Positions 59,013-64,000 of a DNA stretch of 64,000 bases are shown here, one piece after another. A program made the translations under genes and the position numbers. Each line of letters begins with the position of its first letter. Position 1 is the stretch's first letter. Source of the DNA: DASRDS01 sp035570055. Its GTDB lineage: Bacteria > Gemmatimonadota > Gemmatimonadetes > Gemmatimonadales > Gemmatimonadaceae. The DNA is taken from contig DATMLM010000073.1 of the NCBI GenBank assembly GCA_035570055.1, positions 255,478 to 319,477 of the forward strand, given 5' to 3'. The notes beneath the pieces were generated by a model that saw nothing but the letters and a program-made list of their open reading frames with translations, did not search any database and had not been told where the DNA came from.

Positions 59013-60004
59013 ATGCGAGCCGGCGAGTACGGCGCGGGATCGATCGCCGGCGGCCGGCCCAGAATCAGGTCGGTCAAGAGACGACCCGTGCCGAGGGCCA
59101 TCGTGATGCCGAGCCCCTCGTGTCCGGCCGCGATCCACAGGCCGGGCGTAGCAGGCCAAGCGCCAATGTAAGGCCGATGATCCGGCGTCGCCGGACGAAA
59201 GCCCGTCCATACGCGAAGGGCGGTGACGCCTGCCAGCGCCGGCATGAACTCCACCGCGCGCCGCACCATGCGGCCGAGGACATCGCGATTGATCGATGCA
59301 TCCCAGCCCACTAGCTCTCGCGATGATCCGATCAATACCTGACCCGTCGAGCGCGGCTGCACGTTGAACGCGACGCACGCATCGCCCAACGTCTTCGCGC
59401 TTTGCATGTATCCGAGCTCGGCCACTTGATGCCGACACAGTCCTGGCACACGATCGGTGACGATCAAGTGCCCTTTGCGCGGGATGATCGGCAGGCCCGG
59501 CGTCAGCGCCGGGGCCCAGGCACCAGTGGCATTCACGATCACATCCGCCTTCAGCCCATCAAGACGTTCAACGCGCGTGTGTTCTTTTACAGGTAACCCA
59601 GCCAACAACCAACGCGTGAGCGCCGGCTGATACACGACGCCATCACTTCGCACGAGCAGCGCGCCAGCGAGCCCTGGACGCAGCGCCGGCTCTGCTTCGC
59701 GCAATGCTTTTTCATCGAGTAACTCGCCGCCGATCATCGATAACTGATCCGGCGTCTCGGCCACCCAGAGCGTGCCGCAGCGGTCCAAGCCGACATCGGG
59801 CGGAGCGAGCGACCATAACAGCTTCTGTGAGTAGGCGGACAACGGGTCATCGTCAAAGACGACCACGTGCCCCATGCCAGCCGCCGTTGTGCCCGCACCC
59901 GCGAACTCGGCCTCGAGCACGGTAACCGACAGACCTTCCTGCGCGAGATAGTACGCGCAAGCGGCGCCAATGATGCCCGCGCCAACGACGATGACGTCCG
60001 TCAC
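59009..60004 (-). CDS. FAD-dependent D-amino acid (D-hydroxyproline) dehydrogenase subunit, DAO family
   Basis: 331 aa from the GTG in a GTGA overlap with the epimerase stop. DVIVVGAGIIGAACAYYLAQEGLSVTVLEAEF is the FAD dinucleotide fold, GTTAAGMGHVV and the C-terminal GLWIAAGHEGLGITMALGTGRLLTDLI complete the DAO/GlyOx pattern. It is the beta-subunit counterpart of hydroxyproline dehydrogenase; the alpha subunit follows directly. Inner-membrane or cytosolic complex by analogy. Confidence 0.87.
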   Translation of the reverse strand: MTDVIVVGAGIIGAACAYYLAQEGLSVTVLEAEFAGAGTTAAGMGHVVVFDDDPLSAYSQKLLWSLAPPDVGLDRCGTLWVAETPDQLSMIGGELLDEKALREAEPALRPGLAGALLVRSDGVVYQPALTRWLLAGLPVKEHTRVERLDGLKADVIVNATGAWAPALTPGLPIIPRKGHLIVTDRVPGLCRHQVAELGYMQSAKTLGDACVAFNVQPRSTGQVLIGSSRELVGWDASINRDVLGRMVRRAVEFMPALAGVTALRVWTGFRPATPDHRPYIGAWPATPGLWIAAGHEGLGITMALGTGRLLTDLILGRPPAIDPAPYSPARI

Positions 60005-60930
60005 ACCTCTGGGAACCCGGCGCGAAACGGATCAGCGGTGTCGAAGCGCAACGTCGTCTCGCCCGTGACGAACGCGCGTCCACGGATGAATGGGATGAGC
60101 TCCCCATCGCGTTGCTCGAGCCAGCTCGTGAACCGCCCACCCGTGATGCTCTCCGGCTCGAAGACCTGACCCGGCGCGAGCAAACCCCGCGCATGAAGCG
60201 TCGCCAGCTTCGCCGAGGTCCCCGTACCGCACGGCGAGCGATCATACGCGCCGCCAGGACACATGACAAAGTTGCGCCCGTCCGGCGCCGAGAGCTCCAC
60301 GTGGTCGATCTCGGCCCCGTTCGCGCCCGTGATGCCCTGATCGCGCAGCGCATCCATGATGGCGATAGTGAGGCGCGAGAGCTCCACCTGCCTGGCCATC
60401 ATGAGCGGCTGATCGGCCAGGTGTGTGATAAAAAACCAGTTCCCACCATATGCGATGTCGCCGACGATGCGACCCAACCCCGGCACGTCAACGGCGACAT
60501 CACACGCGTGACACCGCGCCGCCACGTTGCGGATGGTGACGGTGCCATCGGCATCCAACTCGGCCGCCACGGTTCCAACCGGCGTGTCCAGCCTCACGGT
60601 ACCAGCAGCAAGCCGGCCGAGATACTCCAGCGTGCGCACGACGCCGATCGTGCCGTGGCCGCACATACCGAGGTACCCGACGTTATTGAAAAAAATGACG
60701 CCGGCAATCGAGTCGGGTTCTGTCGGGGGCGTCACGATCGCACCCACCAGCGCATCATGCCCCCGCGGCTCACAGATCACCGCGCGTCGCAGATGCTCGG
60801 CATCCCGACGCATCGATTCACGCCGCGCCGCCATCGTATCGCCGGACGGCTGCGGCCAGCCGTCGAGCACGACACGAGTCGGCTCGCCTTCAGTGTGGGA
60901 ATCGATGACCCGAATGGACGCAGGGAACAT
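60001..60930 (-). CDS. 4-Hydroxyproline 2-epimerase (proline racemase family)
   Basis: 309 aa from the ATG of MFPASIRVIDSHTEGEPTRVV; the longer frame extends through the divergent gene's promoter. The two catalytic cysteines are present, GMCGHGTIG and SPCGTGTSAKLA, with FIRGRAFVTGET near the end. Cys-Cys pair is the pattern of hydroxyproline epimerase rather than the Cys-Thr dehydratase. Converts trans-4-hydroxy-L-proline to cis-4-hydroxy-D-proline, the first step of the pathway encoded by the next genes. Confidence 0.92.
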   Translation of the reverse strand: MFPASIRVIDSHTEGEPTRVVLDGWPQPSGDTMAARRESMRRDAEHLRRAVICEPRGHDALVGAIVTPPTEPDSIAGVIFFNNVGYLGMCGHGTIGVVRTLEYLGRLAAGTVRLDTPVGTVAAELDADGTVTIRNVAARCHACDVAVDVPGLGRIVGDIAYGGNWFFITHLADQPLMMARQVELSRLTIAIMDALRDQGITGANGAEIDHVELSAPDGRNFVMCPGGAYDRSPCGTGTSAKLATLHARGLLAPGQVFEPESITGGRFTSWLEQRDGELIPFIRGRAFVTGETTLRFDTADPFRAGFPEV

Positions 60931-61006
60931 GAGTCGAAGTCCAAATTTTGGCGGCGGGGGCCGTTTTGTCCAATCGGTCGCCTCGGCGCGCGACGCATCG
61001 TGTGCC

Positions 61007-61645
61007 ATGCGATTCGCCTGGCTCCTCTCCCTCGTCGCCACGCCCGCTTTCGTCCTGTCGCTCGATTCGACGAAAGGGCTCACGCCAATCGGCGCCACGA
61101 TGAGCGCCGTCACGTATCACGACCGCCGCGCGGTAAAGCTGACCGACACCGGCGACGGCGGCATGGCGCTCGTCGACGGCCTCGACTTCACGTCCGGTAC
61201 GATCGTCGTGCACGTCGCCGCGGTGCCGGTTCCGACGATCGATACCTCGTCCCGCGGGTTCGTAGGTCTTGCGTTCCGGAGCTCGGCTGACGGGAATCGA
61301 TACGAGAACCTGTACCTGCGCATGACCAACGGCCGCGCCGACGACCAGCTCAGGCGCAACCACGCGGCGCAGTACGAGTCTTTCCCCGACGCTCCGTGGC
61401 ACACGCTGCGCGAGAAGAGTCCCGGGAAATACGAATCGTACGTCGACCTCCGGGCCGGCGAGTGGACGACCATTCGTATCGTCGTTCACGGCACCCACGC
61501 GGAGCTTTTCGTGAACGATGCCGATCAGCCCTGCCTCGTCGTCAACGATCTCATGCTCGGCGACACGCACGGACGCATCGCGCTGTGGATCGGACCGGGC
61601 ACGATCGGCTACTTCTCGCGCCTGGCGGTCACCCCGGCGCCCTAA
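61007..61645 (+). CDS. Secreted concanavalin/LamG-like (DUF1080-type) protein
   Basis: 212 aa. Signal peptide MRFAWLLSLVATPAFVLS. A beta-sandwich follows: FTSGTIVVHVAAVPVPT, SSRGFVGLAFRSSADGNRYENLYLRMTNG, AGEWTTIRIVVHGTHAELFVNDADQPCLVV and GRIALWIGPGTIGYFSRLAV, typical of DUF1080/LamG carbohydrate- or protein-binding domains. No catalytic residues evident. Divergent from the epimerase across 76 bp; its stop overlaps the methyltransferase stop by 4 bp. Confidence 0.8.
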   Translation: MRFAWLLSLVATPAFVLSLDSTKGLTPIGATMSAVTYHDRRAVKLTDTGDGGMALVDGLDFTSGTIVVHVAAVPVPTIDTSSRGFVGLAFRSSADGNRYENLYLRMTNGRADDQLRRNHAAQYESFPDAPWHTLREKSPGKYESYVDLRAGEWTTIRIVVHGTHAELFVNDADQPCLVVNDLMLGDTHGRIALWIGPGTIGYFSRLAVTPAP

Positions 61646-62415
61646 CGCATCGCACTCACGACGCGCGACGTCAAGAACGTCACCGCGCTGAATCCATGGG
61701 CCCGAAGACGCTGCTCCAGCGGCTCGGGCTCGATGCGCGTGAGCCAAGGCTCGCCGGCGGCCGCCGCACGCTCGGCGATCTCATCGGACTCATCGGGCGC
61801 CTTGGGAGCTGTGAACGTAAAGACGATTTCGCTCGGAGGCGGCAGCGCCGCCACGAAGGCGAACACCGCGTCGACAGCCGACTCCGTGAGATAGACCATG
61901 ACGCCGAGCCAGGACACGAAGGTCGCGGCGCGTGGATCGAAGCCGGAGGTCGCGAGGCCGTCCACGAGTGACGTCGTCTCGAAGTCGATCGCGACGTGCT
62001 CCACGTTCGGCGGCACGGCAATGCCGGCGCCCGCCAAACGCGCTCGCTTCGCGTCGCGGCTCGCGGGATGATCGACCTCGAAGATGCGAAGGGGCGCGGC
62101 CCACGCGGGCTGCCGATACGCGAACGTATCGAAGCCCGCGCCGAGGACGATGCATTGGCGGACCCCTCGGGCGACGGCCTCGGCCAGCCGATCCTCGGCG
62201 TGCCGGCTTCGCGCGACGACGTGGAGGAGAAGCCGCCGCACCGGCGGCGCCTCGAAGCGCTCCGGATTCGCCCGAATGCGGTCGATGACCTCCGGTTCGA
62301 GGAGGCGCAGGACGACCGGGTCCTCGAGGATGTGCGGTGGGCTGTCGAGCAACTGGTGCGCGGCCCGGAGCGTCGCGACGGCGAGCGCGGTCGCGCTCGC
62401 GGCGCGATCCGTCAC
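61642..62415 (-). CDS. Leucine carboxyl methyltransferase-like SAM-dependent O-methyltransferase
   Basis: 257 aa from the GTG in a GTGA overlap with the sixth small membrane protein. CIVLGAGFDTFAYRQP (SAM-binding), RIFEVDHPASRDAKRARL (acidic end of strand 2), NVEHVAIDFETTSL and FVSWLGVMVYLTESAVDAVFAFVAALPPPSEIVFTF belong to the LCMT/TIGR00027 family (polyketide-type and uncharacterised O-methyltransferases). Last gene of the transcript with the tandem membrane proteins, but no functional link can be seen. Confidence 0.87.
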   Translation of the reverse strand: MTDRAASATALAVATLRAAHQLLDSPPHILEDPVVLRLLEPEVIDRIRANPERFEAPPVRRLLLHVVARSRHAEDRLAEAVARGVRQCIVLGAGFDTFAYRQPAWAAPLRIFEVDHPASRDAKRARLAGAGIAVPPNVEHVAIDFETTSLVDGLATSGFDPRAATFVSWLGVMVYLTESAVDAVFAFVAALPPPSEIVFTFTAPKAPDESDEIAERAAAAGEPWLTRIEPEPLEQRLRAHGFSAVTFLTSRVVSAMR

Positions 62416-62663
62416 GGCAGCGCTTGTGGCTGCCGGTCGACGAGGGTCTTCGTCAGAAGCTGCTGCGCGTCCGTCATGCGGCTGAGCTCCGCGGTGACGT
62501 CGTCGAGCGCGACCTCGACGCGGGCGAGCCGGTTCTCGAAACTGGCGACCGTCGCCGCCGCGACATTCTTGCGTCCGTTGAGCCACAGCCGAACGAGAGT
62601 CAGTAACGTCGCGGCGCCGATGGCCATCGAGAGCACGGCCACGATCGCATCATTCTGATCCAC
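62412..62663 (-). CDS. Tandem small membrane protein 1
   Basis: 83 aa from the GTG of VDQNDAIVAVLSMAIG (an alternative start is 24 bases upstream); its start lies 14 nt inside paralog 2. One N-terminal membrane helix (AIVAVLSMAIGAATLLTLVRLW), then the conserved core SFENRLARVEVALDDVTAELSRMTDAQQLLTKTL, a predicted coiled helix. Member of a six-gene array; function unknown. Confidence 0.78.
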   Translation of the reverse strand: MDQNDAIVAVLSMAIGAATLLTLVRLWLNGRKNVAAATVASFENRLARVEVALDDVTAELSRMTDAQQLLTKTLVDRQPQALP

Positions 62664-62913
62664 GCGACACCTCCGCCGGCAACCCACGTTGGGTGAGCGC
62701 CGCCGTCAGATACCGGTGCGACTCGGTCATCCGGCCGATCTCGGCCGTCATATCATCGATCGCGACTTCCAAGCGCGCGAGGCGCATCTCGACTTCGCTC
62801 GACGGCTTGGCTTTGAGCGCACGCGACTTGTACCAATAGTGCGCGACGCCGACGACCATTGCCGACAGCGATGCGAAGACGAAGACCGCGGCAAGGGCGT
62901 CAGGACCTCCCAT
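62650..62913 (-). CDS. Tandem small membrane protein 2
   Basis: 87 aa. Membrane helix ALAAVFVFASLSAMVVGVAHYW, linker, and core VEMRLARLEVAIDDMTAEIGRMTESHRYLTAALTQRG. It has a more diverged core (SHRYLTAAL for GQQFLTKVL) than most of the array. Overlaps both neighbours by 14 nt. Confidence 0.8.
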   Translation of the reverse strand: MGGPDALAAVFVFASLSAMVVGVAHYWYKSRALKAKPSSEVEMRLARLEVAIDDMTAEIGRMTESHRYLTAALTQRGLPAEVSRGSE

Positions 62914-63166
62914 GCGCGGCCTCCACGGATCTCTCCGCCAAAAGCTTCGTGACGAACTGCTGCCCTTCGGTCACCCGCGTCAACTCGGCCGCCATGTCGT
63001 CGATGGCAACCTCGAGCCGCGCGAGGCGCATCTCGACATCGGCCGGTGCCTTGATCCGCTCGTTCTTCAATCGCACCAACTTCGTGACGTAGTGGCCGGC
63101 GCCGATCACCACCAGCGCGATCGACGCAAAGAAGACCATCCCCGCGAATGCCTCAGCGGGGTTCAC
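62900..63166 (-). CDS. Tandem small membrane protein 3
   Basis: 88 aa. Membrane helix FAGMVFFASIALVVIGAGHYV and core VEMRLARLEVAIDDMAAELTRVTEGQQFVTKLLAER. Closest to paralog 2 in its linker (VEMRLARLEVAIDDM) and to paralog 4 in its core. 14-nt overlaps with paralogs 2 and 4. Confidence 0.82.
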   Translation of the reverse strand: MNPAEAFAGMVFFASIALVVIGAGHYVTKLVRLKNERIKAPADVEMRLARLEVAIDDMAAELTRVTEGQQFVTKLLAERSVEAAHGRS

Positions 63167-63404
63167 GGATCATCTCCGGCGACCGGTCGGCGAGCAGCTT
63201 GTTCGTGAACTGCTGACCCTCGGTCACACGCGACAGCTCCGAGGTGAGATCGTCGATCGCGACCTCCAACCGTGCGAGGCGCTTCTCGATCGCGTCGAGC
63301 GCCTCCGGCTTGCTTTGCTGTGTCCCATACTTGACGCCGACCCACACCCAGATCGTGACGGCGACGATCGAGACCACGACGATGAAGACGACTTCCGGCG
63401 GCAT
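63153..63404 (-). CDS. Tandem small membrane protein 4
   Basis: 83 aa. Membrane helix VVFIVVVSIVAVTIWVWVGVKYG, then ALDAIEKRLARLEVAIDDLTSELSRVTEGQQFTNKLLADR. The stop of paralog 5 overlaps its ATG by one base (TGATG), unlike the 14-nt overlaps downstream. Confidence 0.82.
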   Translation of the reverse strand: MPPEVVFIVVVSIVAVTIWVWVGVKYGTQQSKPEALDAIEKRLARLEVAIDDLTSELSRVTEGQQFTNKLLADRSPEMIREPR

Positions 63405-63679
63405 CAGCGTAATTCCCGCGACGGCAGCGCTCCGACGGCGCCGCGCTCGGTCAGAACGTTCGTCAAGAACTGCTGCCCTTCGGTCACCCGTCCGATCGCG
63501 CCGGTGAGATCATCGAGCGCCACTTCGACCCGCGCCAGGCGCTTCTCGTATGCCTCCAAGGCGGTCGCCGAGGCGCCGCGCTTCGACATCTGCTTGACCA
63601 ACTCGAGGATCAACCCCATGCCGCAGGCGATCGCGACAATGGCGACGACCATATCGAAAGGGCTATTGACGAAATGCAT
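63404..63679 (-). CDS. Tandem small membrane protein 5
   Basis: 91 aa with GGGAGGAACAACT immediately upstream of the ATG, the only strong Shine-Dalgarno in the array. Membrane helix FDMVVAIVAIACGMGLILELV, core AYEKRLARVEVALDDLTGAIGRVTEGQQFLTNVLTERG, and a longer C-tail (AVGALPSRELR). Confidence 0.82.
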   Translation of the reverse strand: MHFVNSPFDMVVAIVAIACGMGLILELVKQMSKRGASATALEAYEKRLARVEVALDDLTGAIGRVTEGQQFLTNVLTERGAVGALPSRELR

Positions 63680-63691
63680 AGTTGTTCCTCC

Positions 63692-63955
63692 CTACGGTCC
63701 GAGGCGCCTCGAGGTTTCGGGGTCGGCCAGGACCTTCGTTAAGAACTGCTGGCCCTCGCCAATCTTGGTGATTTCGCCAGCAAGATCATCCAATGCGACT
63801 TCAACGCGTGCCAGGCGCCGTTCCAGCGACTCCAGCGCCTCCGGCCCCGCCGAGGAACTGCGCTTGTAGCTGATCCACTTCGAGCCGACAATGCTGATGG
63901 CAATCGTGGCGCAGACGGAGACAGGGACGGCGACTTCGGGTCCGATATACATCAT
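63692..63955 (-). CDS. Tandem small membrane protein 6 (first of the array)
   Basis: 87 aa (start at 63955 or 63952). Membrane helix VAVPVSVCATIAISIVGSKW and core LESLERRLARVEVALDDLAGEITKIGEGQQFLTKVLADP. Twelve bases separate it from paralog 5. A TTGACA-like promoter element lies just upstream, so it appears to be the promoter-proximal gene of the array. Confidence 0.82.
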   Translation of the reverse strand: MMYIGPEVAVPVSVCATIAISIVGSKWISYKRSSSAGPEALESLERRLARVEVALDDLAGEITKIGEGQQFLTKVLADPETSRRLGP

Positions 63956-63992
63956 ATCGTATCTAACGTCATCGCGAACCGCGTGGTGTCAA
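63956..63992 (-). promoter_or_regulatory. Candidate promoter of the small membrane protein array
   Basis: Minus-strand TTGACA (63992-63987) and TTAGAT (63966-63961) with a long 20-base spacer, five bases before the first ATG. The spacing is not ideal, but it again places the start codon directly after a -10. Confidence 0.45.
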
Positions 63993-64000
63993 CTGGCTTG

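Noticed and set aside
1..64000. CRISPR array or other short direct-repeat array
   Set aside because: No regularly spaced short repeats were seen; the only tandem repeats are paralogous genes.

Overview
The window is GC-rich, gene-dense bacterial chromosome. Its content fits a soil-type Gemmatimonadota or a close relative: an ADOP-type MacB-like permease, DUF885 metalloprotease-like protein, lipoproteins, many 4-bp ATGA/GTGA gene overlaps, and few Shine-Dalgarno sequences. This assignment is an inference from content; there is no rRNA. The only RNA gene found is a tRNA-Asn.

Layout. 1-4.1 kb: a coupled cassette of a beta-lactamase/VanX-type dipeptidase fusion, a GNAT transferase, an N-succinylamino acid racemase/OSBS-family enzyme and a PAP2 phosphatase, which reads as a D-amino acid salvage route. 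4-7.4 kb: GT4 glycosyltransferase, alkaline-phosphatase-fold hydrolase, second PAP2 protein, unknown protein. 7.5-19.4 kb: housekeeping genes (two lytic transglycosylases, moaC, holB, uppS, purE/purK, a group-2 sigma-70 factor), an ECF sigma/anti-sigma/Spy-like operon and an unusual HesB-like protein.

19.4-38.6 kb is the most unusual part: eight minus-strand genes with almost no spacing. They encode three tandem Nal1-like trypsin-fold proteases, a 1144-aa DUF6603-type beta-rich protein, three very large proteins I cannot assign (1005 aa with a central transmembrane hairpin, 1402 aa, 571 aa), and a 68-aa acidic protein. Two of the proteases appear to have their own promoters with identical geometry that would give leaderless GTG-start mRNAs. 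No phage-tail, secretion or known toxin-complex component is present, so I regard this as an undescribed system.

38.6-46.1 kb: VOC protein, PLP fold-III decarboxylase and MFS exporter in an operon, ADOP permease, lipoprotein. 46.1-47.7 kb: a decayed integration site around tRNA-Asn with two broken tyrosine recombinases and a broken BrnT/BrnA-like toxin-antitoxin pair. 47.7-55.1 kb: secreted proteins, amidohydrolase, a CarH/LitR-like B12 photoreceptor regulator divergent from Hsp20 with a perfect palindrome between them, and a MarR-MFS pair with a clear operator.

55.1-61 kb: a hydroxyproline catabolic operon (epimerase, D-hydroxyproline dehydrogenase subunits, DHDPS-family deaminase) ending in a DUF885 protein. 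61.6-64 kb: a methyltransferase preceded by six tandem paralogous small membrane proteins, three of whose junctions overlap by exactly 14 nt.
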